Shown here one piece after another: positions 17,681-33,500 of a stretch of 52,120 nucleotides of DNA. The DNA comes from Prevotella sp. (GTDB lineage Bacteria > Bacteroidota > Bacteroidia > Bacteroidales > Bacteroidaceae), in NCBI GenBank assembly GCA_022778905.1, contig JALFRV010000143.1:1-52120 (forward strand), read 5' to 3'. The notes under the pieces are model-generated. The model was not told the origin of the DNA, searched no databases, and worked only from the letters and a program-made list of their open reading frames with translations. The stretch's first letter is position 1; the number at the start of each line of letters is the position of its first letter. The position numbers were made by a program, and so were the translations under genes.

Positions 17681-20600
17681 ATGAAACGCATCTTTTTCCT
17701 GTTTTGCTGTCTGCTTTCGGCCACGTGCATCCATGCCTATGACCGGTCATGGGAAGGTATTCATATGCTCACAGCTGCCGATGCGGCGGCCCGTCTGGCT
17801 GATCCGCCGGCCGAGTTTGCCAACCATGTCATCTGGGGACTGCAGGGTGACATCACCGACGCGGTGATCCGGCACGATCTGGATTCGATCCGCAGCAAAG
17901 GCTTCAAGGCCGTCATCCTCGAACCCGGCTATCACATGCCCCACGCGTATCTGAGCGACGGCTACTTCGCGATGATCCGGCGCATCGTCCGCGAGGCCAA
18001 GCGGCGGGGACTGAAGGTGTGGATCATCGACGAAGGCAAGTATCCCAGCGGCTTCTCAGGAGGCAAGTTCAGCCGTGAGCGGCCCGATCTGCGGATGCAG
18101 GCACTGGTCACCTGCGGCGAGATCACGGTGGGGCCGGGCGAGGTGATGAAGGACCGGGCTGTGGGAGACAGCGTGCTGAGCGCGGTCGCCGTGAGCCTTT
18201 CGGGGCGCGCCAACGTCGTGGTGCCGGTGACGGACCATCGCATATCGTTCCGCGCAGGGCTTGACAGCTGGCGCATCATGCTGGTCCGGGCCGACTTCCG
18301 CACGGGTCAGACGCGCTCGGTGGACAGTCCCACGGGCGCCAAGGACACGCGCAACGCACAGATGGACTATCTGAACCCCGAGGCGGTGGATCAGTTCATC
18401 AGCTGGACCCACGAGCAATACAAGCGCTACATCGGGACGGAGTTTGGTCGCACAGTGATGGGATTCCGCGGCGATGAGCCTGATTACTCGCACGTGCCGT
18501 TCACCCCCTCGATCCTCAAGCGGTTCAGGGAGCTGAAAGGCTATGATGTGACGCCGTGGCTTGCGACATTCTTCGCCCCCTCGATGAGCGGCCGCGAGCG
18601 CCGCGTGAAGGCCGATTACTGGGACGTATGGTCACGGCTTTTCGCCGACACGTTCTTCCGCCGGCAGGCCGACTGGTGTCAGGCCAACGGGCTGGCCCAC
18701 ATCACCCATCTCAACAATGACCATGACATGACGCTCTGCACACGCAGTGAGGGCAGCCTGTTCCGTGCACTGAGCCGCGTGCAGGTGCCGGGAGTGGACG
18801 CCATATGGAATCAGATCTGGCCCGACACGGTGAACGACTTTCCGAAATTCGCCTCTTCCATAGCCCACGTCTACGGCCGTCCGCGCGCCTTCAGCGAGAG
18901 TTTCGCAGCCTATTACAATGTTCCGACGATAGCGGAAGCCAAGTATGTCGTCGACGCACAGCTCGCCCGGGGCATCAACTTCTTTGAGTTCATGTTCTGG
19001 TCGGCCAACTCCTCCCGCCCCACATGGATGACGGCCGACGGCATGAAGGGGCTCAACGACTACAGCAACCGCATGGCCTGGCTGCTCGCCTTGGGGCGTC
19101 CCGGGGCGCGGATCGCCATGTATTATCCCCAGCAGACACTCTGGTTGGGCAGCGACATGGTGGCTGCGCGGGTGAAGAAGATCACCCATGAACTGCTCGA
19201 ACACCAGCGCGACTTCGACTATGTCGACGATGACGCGCTCGCGGAGGCCCTCACCGTCGGACCCGGATGGCTTGCGAACCGGAGCGGGCAGCACTATACG
19301 GCGCTCATCATCCCCTCATGCGACGTGGTCTCGGCGCGTGCCTGGGAGGTCATCAGGCGCTTCGAGGCGCGCGGAGGGCGTGTGCTCTTCTGGGGCAGCA
19401 GGCCCTACTGGCTGAGCAGGAAGACGCTGACAGATCTCACGCCGTTTCCCGATGTCAACGCGGCACATGAGCCCTCGGACAGCTGGACACCCACAGTGGC
19501 GGGCGCACTGCCTGCGGAAGTGACGGTCAGCAATCTGCTCCCCCTCGAGCAGCGTGAACGGCAGAAGGCAGGAGAACGTCGTCCGAAGCCTGTCGACGGT
19601 ACCATGGACCTGCGTTATCAGCATCGCCAATTAGCCGATGCCGACCTCTATTTCATCTTCAACGAAGGCCACAGGAAACAGCATTTCAGGTTCGGCGTCG
19701 ACCGGATCGGCCGCGCCGAGCGTTGGAGTGCTCAGGACGGCAGCCGCCAGCCCGTCGCCTCGCAGGTGGCTGACGGGTGCACCTGGATCGAGTTGGAGAT
19801 GGCCCCCTATGAGAGTACGGTCATCGTGGTGAAACGACAGGACAAGTCTTACGACATCACCCGCTACGGTGCCGTGGGCGACGGCACCACTGTCTGCACG
19901 GCAGCCATACAGCGAGCCATCGACGAGGCCCACCAGCAGGGCGGCGGTACGGTCGTCGTGCCCGAAGGAAAGTATCTGACGGGTGCGCTGCATGTATCTT
20001 CCGGCGTCGACCTCCATCTGCTCCGTGGCGCCCGGATCATAGCTACGGTCAACGAAGCCGATTATCCCGTGACGCCCACACGTTTCGAAGGCATCGAACG
20101 GATGTGGAAACCGGCCCTGCTCAATTTCACCGATTGCCCGGGCGTACGTGTCTGGGGCGAGGGCGAGATCGACGGGCAGGGCGTGGCATGGAAAGCCTAC
20201 ACCCAGGGTAAGGACTTCATGCAGACGCACGGCCGGCCCCGTCTGATGTGCTTCACCCGCTGCGACGGCGGTTCGGTGCGCGGCATCCGGCTTCGCGATC
20301 AGGCCTCCTGGGGCCTCCATGTGCTCTATACGGACAGCTTTGAGATCAGCGGCGTGGACATCAGGGCTGAGCATTCGATCCCCAGCAGTGACGGGATTGA
20401 CATCGATTCATCCACGCGAGTGGGCATCCGAGACTGCTACATCGAGGACAACGACGACTGTATCTCGATCAAATCTGGCAAGGATGAGGAGGGCCGGCGC
20501 ATCGGGCGCCCGTCGGAGGATATCATTGTGGAGCGGTGCCGGTTTGGCTATGGGCACAGCGGCGTGGACATCGGCAGCGAGGTGAGCGGCAGTGTGCGCC

Positions 20601-20959
20601 GCGTGCTCGTGCAGGACTGTGTGATGGAACGTGGCAACCAGGGCGCCGTGCGGATGAAGTCGCAGCCCAGTCGGGGCGGAGTCATCGAGGACATCACATT
20701 CCGCCGCATCCGCCTCGAGCATTCGGCCTCCTTCATGGATATCAACATGCGCTGGCGCATGAAAGGCCTCATCGCCCCCGATGCACCGCAGAAGACGCTC
20801 CTGCGCGGCATTCTCATCGAAGACGTGACAGGCACCTGCGATCGCATGGGCGTCATCGTGGGTCTCGAAAGCGATCCGATCACGGACATCACCATGCGCC
20901 GCATTCGGGTCAAGGCACGTGAGCCCCTGCGCCTGCAGCATGCAAGTGTGAAGGATTGA
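17681..20959 (+). CDS. Two-module glycoside hydrolase: GH106-like (alpha-L-rhamnosidase) fused to GH28 (polygalacturonase-like)
   Basis: The start at 17681 gives a signal peptide ('FFLFCCLLSATCIHAY'); the in-frame ATG at 17438 would add 81 residues of no clear nature, upstream of the promoter box. The protein has 1092 residues. Residues about 30-710 resemble GH106: 'DPPAEFANHVIWGL', 'YLSDGYFAMIRRIVREAKRR', 'VWIIDEGKYPSGFSGG', 'FRGDEPDYS' (Glu266) and 'RAFSESFAAYYN' (Glu407) as acid/base candidates. Residues about 723-1080 are a GH28 beta-helix: 'YGAVGDGTT', 'SSDGIDIDSS' (Asp904), 'DNDDCISIKSG' (Asp925, Asp926), 'GYGHSGVDIGSE' (His959) and 'VRMKS' (Arg991, Lys993). GH106 enzymes remove alpha-L-rhamnose and many GH28 enzymes remove galacturonate, so the joint substrate is probably a rhamnogalacturonan I fragment. 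GH28 is certain; GH106 is likely. Confidence 0.88.
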   Translation: MKRIFFLFCCLLSATCIHAYDRSWEGIHMLTAADAAARLADPPAEFANHVIWGLQGDITDAVIRHDLDSIRSKGFKAVILEPGYHMPHAYLSDGYFAMIRRIVREAKRRGLKVWIIDEGKYPSGFSGGKFSRERPDLRMQALVTCGEITVGPGEVMKDRAVGDSVLSAVAVSLSGRANVVVPVTDHRISFRAGLDSWRIMLVRADFRTGQTRSVDSPTGAKDTRNAQMDYLNPEAVDQFISWTHEQYKRYIGTEFGRTVMGFRGDEPDYSHVPFTPSILKRFRELKGYDVTPWLATFFAPSMSGRERRVKADYWDVWSRLFADTFFRRQADWCQANGLAHITHLNNDHDMTLCTRSEGSLFRALSRVQVPGVDAIWNQIWPDTVNDFPKFASSIAHVYGRPRAFSESFAAYYNVPTIAEAKYVVDAQLARGINFFEFMFWSANSSRPTWMTADGMKGLNDYSNRMAWLLALGRPGARIAMYYPQQTLWLGSDMVAARVKKITHELLEHQRDFDYVDDDALAEALTVGPGWLANRSGQHYTALIIPSCDVVSARAWEVIRRFEARGGRVLFWGSRPYWLSRKTLTDLTPFPDVNAAHEPSDSWTPTVAGALPAEVTVSNLLPLEQRERQKAGERRPKPVDGTMDLRYQHRQLADADLYFIFNEGHRKQHFRFGVDRIGRAERWSAQDGSRQPVASQVADGCTWIELEMAPYESTVIVVKRQDKSYDITRYGAVGDGTTVCTAAIQRAIDEAHQQGGGTVVVPEGKYLTGALHVSSGVDLHLLRGARIIATVNEADYPVTPTRFEGIERMWKPALLNFTDCPGVRVWGEGEIDGQGVAWKAYTQGKDFMQTHGRPRLMCFTRCDGGSVRGIRLRDQASWGLHVLYTDSFEISGVDIRAEHSIPSSDGIDIDSSTRVGIRDCYIEDNDDCISIKSGKDEEGRRIGRPSEDIIVERCRFGYGHSGVDIGSEVSGSVRRVLVQDCVMERGNQGAVRMKSQPSRGGVIEDITFRRIRLEHSASFMDINMRWRMKGLIAPDAPQKTLLRGILIEDVTGTCDRMGVIVGLESDPITDITMRRIRVKAREPLRLQHASVKD

Positions 20960-21091
20960 GCGACAAGCTGAAAAGAACAGAACGTCGGGACGAGAAGGGC
21001 AGGCTTCTGAAAAGGCTAAGACTGTCTTCTGAAAAGACAAGCCCTGAATGGGGAAATGGAAACACCAGCACCCTGAAAAGAAAATCCCGGC

Positions 21092-21124
21092 CACATGCCT
21101 TTGCTGAAACGGAGAAGGCATGTG
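21092..21124 (-). terminator. Hairpin, possible terminator of the minus-strand operon
   Basis: CACATGCCTT (21092-21101) pairs perfectly with AAGGCATGTG (21115-21124) around a 13-base loop. Read on the minus strand it is followed by GCCGGGATTTTCTTTTC, a T-rich tail that starts about 6 bases late. It lies about 320 bases beyond the metalloprotease stop, so its role is uncertain. Confidence 0.4.
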
Positions 21125-21400
21125 ACTGGGACAGAAGGATGATACGGATGATCCCAAGGCCTCCCATTGGAGGGCCGGAAGATGCTTCCCGATCGGTCAT
21201 TCGGCCTCAGCTTCACATTTGATCTTGTCATTTCAAGCTTTCCGGCTGCTTTTGTCCGCCCGACAGACCATCTTTCCTGCGGGTTTCCTCATCGCAGCCC
21301 GTTACGCTTTCGGATCCCCGACAGGCCATCTGCACTGCCACCGAACAAAAGCAGTTCGGACGCTAATGACCGATCCGGGATTATTGTCCGCTCACGAAAA

Positions 21401-21435
21401 GGCCATCGCCGTCGATCAGTCCGCGGCGTCGGCCG
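21401..21435. repeat. 35-bp dispersed repeat, copy 1
   Basis: It matches 36346-36380 at 34 of 35 positions (C instead of A at the 13th base). On the minus strand it lies six bases beyond the TAA of the metalloprotease and, read in that gene's frame, encodes GRRRGLIDGDG. Copy 2 encodes GRRRGLIYGDG at the end of the WG-repeat-like protein, read in the corresponding phase. Confidence 0.8.
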
Positions 21436-21440
21436 GCAGT

Positions 21441-22992
21441 TTACCATTTCACTTTGACGGTCTCTTGTCCTGACTTTTCCGTCAAGACGCTGACGATATA
21501 CATGCCGTGTCCGTACCCTGCCAAGGAGGTGGACATGCTGTGGTCCGCCAAACGGAATATTTGGAGGGCTTCCCCATAGGCATTATAGACTGTTATCCGG
21601 GAACCGCAAGGCGCGGTGACTTTCAGGGTGCCGTCGGCAGTGAGCGACACGACGGCCTTCGCATGCGGATCGGCAACCGTCCGGATCCCCGTCTCGGTGG
21701 CATCATAGTCATGGGCGATGGTTAATGGCTGCGTGCCCTCGTAGAAGTTTGAGGCCGCTGTGGCGGAAGGTTTGAACGTAACCGTGATTTTCCGATCTTC
21801 ACTGAGCTGGGCCCTGCCTTTGATGTTAAGCCGGACATGATCCTTGTTTCCGGTTGCTGTGCCCGTGAGCCCTTCGGGCAAGTTGGCGATGACAAAGTCG
21901 GTGTTTGGTGTGAGCACCCCTTCCTTGGCGCTGCCATTGATAATGCTGAAGCGGAAGTCGGCATCGTAATGTCCGTCGGCATCGTAGGGGAAAAGCTCCG
22001 CCTTGCTGTCAAGCACGATGCGTGAGACGCTTTCGTCTCTGAAGAACACCTTCTGCAGATTCTTGTCATTCCACAGGCAGGCACGCGACCTGTCCTGCAG
22101 GGCGGCCGTCATTCGATCCACCTGTCCTTTGGTGAACATGGACGTGCGCACGTAGCTATAGTTCATATAGTTGGTCCAATTGGTCTTCTGATTGAGGCAG
22201 TTCAAGTCGTCAGGACCCATTTGCGGACGGTCCGCGGGTGGCGTGTCGTCCACGTAGTCATTAGGATTCTCCTGCCCGTTGTTGCCTTTCCGGCATCCGT
22301 CAGGGAAGACATCAGGATCATAGTCGAACGTATGGGCGAGGTTCAGGAAATGTCCAAACTCGTGGGTAAGCACCCTGCGGAAGTTCTCGTCCGTATTGTC
22401 GCCGAGGTAAGCGCCGTTGTAAACCACGCGCGCCAGGTTCCATCTCGTCATCTCCCAGTTGGGATACCAGGAGACGCCGGAGTTGTTGGTGACACCGTCA
22501 CCATAGAGGTCGTTCATGATGTAGACGTTCATGTAGGATCTGTTGTCCCATGCATATTGCGAGAGATGTGGCGCATTGTAGTTGCCGAATCCGCTTTCCA
22601 GGCGATGGAACACGATGCCCGTCGTAGCCTCTCCCTGCGGGCCTTTCTCCGCCAAGCGGAATTCGATGTTCAGAGGGGTGCTCAGCCGATTGAAGAGAGG
22701 GTCGTCGTCACCTGACGGCATGGAGCCTTTTGTCAGGCAGTTATAGTCTTCATTGGTGCGCCGGAGGGCGTCTCTGACTATTTCGCGTGTGACGGCTTTG
22801 CCGTTGAAGTCAGTGCCGAAGATGTGGAAGACCACAGGGATGACAAATTTGTCCGAGGCCGCCGCCCGTGTCAGTCCGTCTGTTTGCAGTTTCCCGGGAG
22901 CCTGATGGACCCGGCAAGGCAATGGGTAATCCACAAGTTCCTGTCCCTCAGAGGGGATCCAGAACGTCAGCAGCAAGGCCAAGAGGTATTTT

Positions 22993-23003
<11 letters not shown>
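21441..23003 (-). CDS. M43 (pappalysin/cytophagalysin-type) zinc metalloprotease with T9SS type A sorting domain
   Basis: I place the start at 23003, giving 520 residues and a signal peptide ('YLLALLLTFWIPSEG'); the longer in-frame ORF to 23162 lies inside the upstream gene. The zinc-binding motif is HEFGHFLNLAH, with His214, Glu215, His218 and His224, followed by a Met-turn 'NYMNYS' (Met280), as in M43 peptidases such as mirolysin of Tannerella. The last 70 residues ('VYNAYGEALQIF', 'GYGHGMYIVSVLTEKSGQ', 'VKVKW') form a type A sorting domain recognised by the type IX secretion system, so the enzyme should be exported across the outer membrane. Its ATG overlaps the stop of the GH63 gene by 11 bases, indicating translational coupling. 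It is the last gene of the minus-strand locus. Confidence 0.9.
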
Positions 23004-28696
<5,693 letters not shown>

Positions 28697-28699
28697 GAT

Positions 28700-28960
28700 T
28701 TATTTTCTTATTCTGTGCCACAGCCATGCAGCCAGCAGGGTGCTGCCTGCCGAGCCAGCCAGAGAGAGCAGCAGGGCTTCGGTGCCGAGTCCACTCAGTG
28801 AACCGATGATATGTCGGTCGCTCCCCACTTCCACACCGAGCAGGAAGAGAAGCACCCAGATCAGGACCGTAATCAGAAGCGGAATGAACTTCAGCTCATG
28901 TTTTCTGAGGAGGCGGCCCGCCAGGATGCCCGCCAGCATGATAGCGACAATTTTCAGCAT
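28700..28960 (-). CDS. LysO-family N-terminal subunit (small membrane protein)
   Basis: This 86-residue membrane protein has two to three hydrophobic helices ('KIVAIMLAGILAGRLL', 'LLITVLIWVLLFLLGVEVG', 'LLSLAGSAGSTLLAAWLW'). The motif 'LLGVEVGSD' is the counterpart of the N-terminal half of LysO, where the same type of helix pair precedes the larger portion. It lies 3 bases upstream of the large LysO gene, so the two are co-translated and presumably form one transporter. A hairpin with a T-run lies between it and susD upstream, so expression may be lower than that of susCD. Confidence 0.85.
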   Translation of the reverse strand: MLKIVAIMLAGILAGRLLRKHELKFIPLLITVLIWVLLFLLGVEVGSDRHIIGSLSGLGTEALLLSLAGSAGSTLLAAWLWHRIRK

Positions 28961-28970
28961 GCAGGATGTT

Positions 28971-29003
28971 TAAAAGCCGGATCCGCTCCGGGAAGCGGAT
29001 CCG
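28971..29003 (-). terminator. Hairpin with T-run between susD and the lysO genes (terminator or attenuator)
   Basis: CGGATCCGCT (28978-28987) pairs perfectly with AGCGGATCCG (28994-29003) around a 6-base loop. On the minus strand it is followed by GCTTTTA. It begins 10 bases after the susD stop and ends about 10 bases before the lysO small-subunit ATG. Partial termination here would lower transcript levels of the downstream genes. Confidence 0.7.
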
Positions 29004-29012
29004 CTCGTGATG

Positions 29013-30557
29013 TTATTTGTTCTTGAGGGCTCCATTGGAGTTCAACTCCGTTTGCGGAATCGGATAGAAGGACTTGTCTTCCGTGTAGCCAGAGCGTCCG
29101 ACTGTCGAAAGCACTTGTGCAGTCTTGCCCCAGCGGCGGAGGTCATACCAGCGGAAATTCTCCAGCGGAAACTCGATCTCCCGTTCGTGTTCGATCTGCT
29201 TCTGGACGTCAGTGGCCGATGTGCCTGTCATCGGCGGCATGTCGCCATGCACGCGCCTCACTTCGTTGATGAGCGGAATGGCCTGTGCGGTCTGCCCTAA
29301 GCCATTGAGTGCCTCGGCCTTCATCAGCATCACGTTGGCGTAGCGCATCAGCGGTATGTTGATTGCCGTGGAACTTAGGGAAAGCTCTTCGAACGTGGCT
29401 GGCATGAATTTGCGGAAGGCGGGACGGTTATAGGGCCCGTCATCGTTTTGGAATACGTCATCGTAATTCTGTCCGTACACTTTTCCCGTGCCGTCGTTGA
29501 AATAGTCGCACTGGAAGAATACGGTGGCATAAAGACGTGAATCGTAATCCTTTTTCATTGAAATCTTTCCCTCTTTCATGAACTCTGCCATCAGCGACTT
29601 TGACGGCAGGATCTCGTCCCAGCCCATCAGCTCGGAGCATCCGATCCAGCGGTGTGCCTGCGTGCGGTACAACGCGCCGTTGGCATCATTGAACGAGAAC
29701 TGTAATTCAAAGATGGACTCTTTGGAATTTTTATGTGTTCCGTTGAACAGCGCATAGAAATCTGGCGACAATTCATATCCTTTGACGCCGTCAAAGGCAT
29801 CATTCGCGGCTTGAAGATACGTGCTCTTCTTGTCCGGTTCTTCATAGGCGCGCGTCAGATAAGCCCATCCCATATAGGCGTAGGCTGCCCCTGACGTGGC
29901 GCGTCCGGCATTGTCGGCGTCCCATTCCTGCGGTAATCCCTCAGCGGCTTCCTTGAAATCCTTGATGATAAAGTCCCATGCTTCGGGCCTGGGCGATACT
30001 TCCTTGTCCAGTGCAGCGGCTTCTCCGGACGTGATATAATGGTCGCGGACGATGATCCGTTCCCAGTTGAGCAGCAGGATCATGTCATAGTATCCGCGTA
30101 GGAAATGCGCTTCGGCCTGCAGACGCTTTTTGTCGCTCCCGCTGAGCTGGCTCTCAGTCATGGCTTCGGTCTTGTCAAGAATCTGGTTGCAGAAGCTCAC
30201 GCCCGTGTAGTAATGTCTCCACAGATTAGTGAATTGGGAGTTTCCGTTTGTATAAGTAAAGTTGTAGAGGTCCACCCAGTCAGAATAGTTCATGGCGTCA
30301 TTGCCCATGATGACATCGTCTCCACGGTAGGCCAGTACCGGCCAGTTGACTTCCGAGAAAGTCCACATGTCACTGGTGTAGTCCATGAGGTACATCTGGG
30401 AGTAAGCCGAGGCCAGTGCGCTTTCCACGTCGGCTGCGTCGCGCCAGAATGATTGTGAGGTCAGCTCGTCGGGTGAAGCCTGTGTCAGATAGTCGTCGCA
30501 GGAGTTCAGGCCCATTGTCAGAGCCAAGGCGAAGATGCAAAATATCTTTTTTTCCAT
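29013..30557 (-). CDS. SusD/RagB-family substrate-binding lipoprotein
   Basis: This is a 514-residue protein with lipobox 'TMGLNSC' (Cys20) followed by 'DDYLTQASPDELTSQSFW', a typical SusD start. Helical repeats ('LQAEAHFLRGYYDMILLL') and the C-terminal signature 'RYANVMLMKAEALNGLGQT', 'EHEREIEFPLENFRWYDLRR' and 'FYPIPQTELNSN' are all in place. It is the surface lid of the SusC encoded upstream, from which it is separated by 35 bases. A hairpin follows the stop codon. Confidence 0.96.
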   Translation of the reverse strand: MEKKIFCIFALALTMGLNSCDDYLTQASPDELTSQSFWRDAADVESALASAYSQMYLMDYTSDMWTFSEVNWPVLAYRGDDVIMGNDAMNYSDWVDLYNFTYTNGNSQFTNLWRHYYTGVSFCNQILDKTEAMTESQLSGSDKKRLQAEAHFLRGYYDMILLLNWERIIVRDHYITSGEAAALDKEVSPRPEAWDFIIKDFKEAAEGLPQEWDADNAGRATSGAAYAYMGWAYLTRAYEEPDKKSTYLQAANDAFDGVKGYELSPDFYALFNGTHKNSKESIFELQFSFNDANGALYRTQAHRWIGCSELMGWDEILPSKSLMAEFMKEGKISMKKDYDSRLYATVFFQCDYFNDGTGKVYGQNYDDVFQNDDGPYNRPAFRKFMPATFEELSLSSTAINIPLMRYANVMLMKAEALNGLGQTAQAIPLINEVRRVHGDMPPMTGTSATDVQKQIEHEREIEFPLENFRWYDLRRWGKTAQVLSTVGRSGYTEDKSFYPIPQTELNSNGALKNK

Positions 30558-30592
30558 GATGGTTGCAGTTTTTTTAGGTTGGCTTATAAGGG

Positions 30593-33500
30593 TTAGAACG
30601 TGAGTTGGGCACCCACTGTCACGGAGCGCGTGAACGGATAGATCAGGTTGTCGATGCCGGTATTGAGCACGCCGCGCGAGAATTCGGGGTCGATGCCGTC
30701 ATATCCGGTGATCGTGAAGAGGTTTTCCGCGCTGAAATAGAAGCGGATCTTTTCCATTTGGATCTTGGTGCTCAACGGTCGGGGAAGCGTGTAGCCGATC
30801 TGCAGCTGGCGCATCCGCAGGAAGTTCCCGTTCTCTAAGAAGCGGGTGGATTCCCTTGTATTGTTGTTGGGATCTTGGTAGACGGCGCGCGGAACGGCGG
30901 TACCGGTGTGCGTCGGCGTCCAGGCGTCGAGCGTGGACTTCAGGAAATTGGAGCCGCTGCTCATGCCTTCGTAGAAATATTTGTTGCCGTTGTAGAGCTT
31001 GAAGTTGCAAGCACTGCTGAGCGTGAATGCGAGATCGAGCCCCTTCCATGCGCAACTGAAGTTGAGATTGGCTTCCAATTTCGGGATGCCTGATCCCGAA
31101 TAGACCTTGTCCTCTTCGTCAATTGTCCCGTCTCCGTTGACGTCAACGAACCGCAAGTCGCCCGGTTGCGCGTTTGGCTGGAGCATTTCGCCGCTCTTGT
31201 TGACGTGGTTCTTGACTTCATCTATGCTTTGAAAGAGTCCGTCAGCCTGATAGAGGTAGAAGGCGCCTATAGGTTTGCCTACGCGGGTCTGTGTGGGGAA
31301 GTGTTCTGATCCATACTTCAGGCCTTCCCCATAGAGTACTTGCTTCTGGTCGGACAATTCCTTAACTTTGTTGTTTACGGTGCTGAGGTTGACGCCTGCG
31401 TTGTATTCGAATTCGCGGATCTTCTGGTTCCAGTTGATTTCCATTTCTATGCCGGTGTTCCGGATCATTCCTACGTTCAGGATCGGACTGGAGAGACCTA
31501 CCGACGGAGCCAGTTCCTTATAGATTAGCAGATCGGATGTTGCATTGTAATAATAATTGAGTGTTCCGGTGAGCTTATTGTCGAAAAATCCGAAGTCGAG
31601 GCCAATGTTCTTTGTGTCAGTTGTCTCCCATTTCAAGTCGCGGTTTTCGAGTCCGCGCGCAATGCTGCCGCTCCATGCCGAAGCACCGGTTCCGCGCACA
31701 TAGCCTTGATACATATTGTTCTGCGTGGACACGAGCGCAAGGAACGAATAGTAGCCCAGTGCGTTCTCGTTGCCGAGCCGGCCCCAGCTGGCGCGTATCT
31801 TCAGGTTGCTGACGGTGGTGTTCCTTGGGAAGAAAGGCTCTTCAGAGAGACGCCATCCGAGCGCCACTGAGGGGAAGGTACCCCAACGGCGGTCAGCACC
31901 GAACTTGGAGCTGCCGTCGCGGCGAATGGTGAATTGCACGAGGTAGCGGTCGGCATAGTTATAGTTCAGACGGCCGAAGAAAGAGGCGCGGTTGTATTTC
32001 CAGTAGGAGCCATCCCCCCCGAACGTCCCGCCGGCGCCGGCATTGATGGTTGTGAATTCGTGGGAAAGGAAACCTGCGGGATTCTCGCTTTGGACGAGTT
32101 TGCCGTTTTCCACTTTGTAGACGATGGTCTTTCCCACCACGGAAACATCCGACCAGTCGTACTTCTGCGCGTCGATGGAACTTCCTATCATGGCATTGAC
32201 AGAGTGTCGGCCGAACTTATAGTCGCAGTTGACGACATTGTCGAACACCTGTTCTTCCCAATAAGTGCTGCCTGCGGAGTTGGTGGGATAAAGGTTGGGC
32301 ACCTTTACGTCTGCCACATAGTCGGGCGCATGGTATTTCGTGCGGCCGTGCACGCCCCGGTAGGAATAGCTTGTCTTGTAAGTGAGCCATGGCGTTATGT
32401 GGAAGGTAAGGGCTGCATTTCCGTTGATGTCATAACTTTTGGACGAGGATTGCTTATTGTGAACGTCGGCCATGACGTTACGGTTGTTGGGCAGGCCGTC
32501 GAAGTTGGTCAGACCGAATCCGTATTTTTCCTTTTCATTATAGATCGGGACAAGCGGCGAGATCATGTACATCTCCTTCAGGGAGTATTGTGGCTGGTGG
32601 CTCAGCGTATAGCGGAAGTTCAGGTTCGCGTCAAGATCCATGAAGGCTTTTGCGGAATGCAGTTTCATCCGGACATTGTCCTGGCGGAAGTCATTGCCGA
32701 GGAAGATGCCCCGGTCGAATGCATGATTGTAGGAGACGGAATAGAGGTTCTTGTCCGTTCCGCCACGCATGCTGATCATATAGTTCTGCGACAGTCCGTG
32801 CCGTTCTACGGCATCCTGCCAGTCGGTGTCCACTCCGGTCTCGTGAGTGATATAGGGTGGGAGGGTGACGGCGTTGTCCGGATACTGCGCGTTGTAGTTG
32901 TCATACATCTGCTTGTGCACTTGCTTGTATTCGGCCGCATTGAGCGTCTCTATCTTTTTGGCGATCTGCGTGAAGCTCACGTAAGTGGAGAAATCGATTT
33001 TCATATCCCCTTTCTGGCCGTTCTTTGTCGTCACGATGACTACGCCGTTGGCTGCGACCGATCCATAGATGGCCGCGGCTGCGCCGTCCTTGAGGATTTC
33101 CATCGACTGGATGTCCTGTGGGTTGACATTGTCAATGTCTCCGGGGAATCCGTCGATGACGTAGAGCGGTTCGTTGCTGCCGAAAGTCTTGATGCCTCGG
33201 ATCTTCACGCTGAAGCCGGCGCCAGCGTTGCCTCCGCTCTTGAGAATGCTCACGCCGGCCACTTTTCCCTGCAGGGCTTCGGCCGGATTCGTGGTGGTGC
33301 GCTTGGCCAGGTCGTTCACGTCGATCGAGCTGACGGCTCCCGTCAGGTCGCTTTTCTTCATGGTGCCGTATCCGACGACCACTATTTCGTCAAGTGATTT
33401 GGTGTCCTCGTCAATGGATATCCTGATGTTGTCGGATGCCTTCACCTCTTTGTCCTTGAAACCCACATAACTGATGAGCAGCGTACTGCCAATGGGGGCT

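Larger units (their letters stand above)
20960..21440. other. Intergenic region between converging genes
   Basis: No gene is supported. It contains a perfect 10-bp hairpin at 21092-21124 and, next to the stop codon of the metalloprotease gene, a 35-bp sequence (21401-21435) that recurs with one mismatch inside the WG-repeat-like gene at 36346-36380. Confidence 0.6.

Noticed and set aside
31934..33397. 487-residue plus-strand ORF antisense to susC
   Set aside because: Shadow of the susC gene; no signal, domain or ribosome-binding context.
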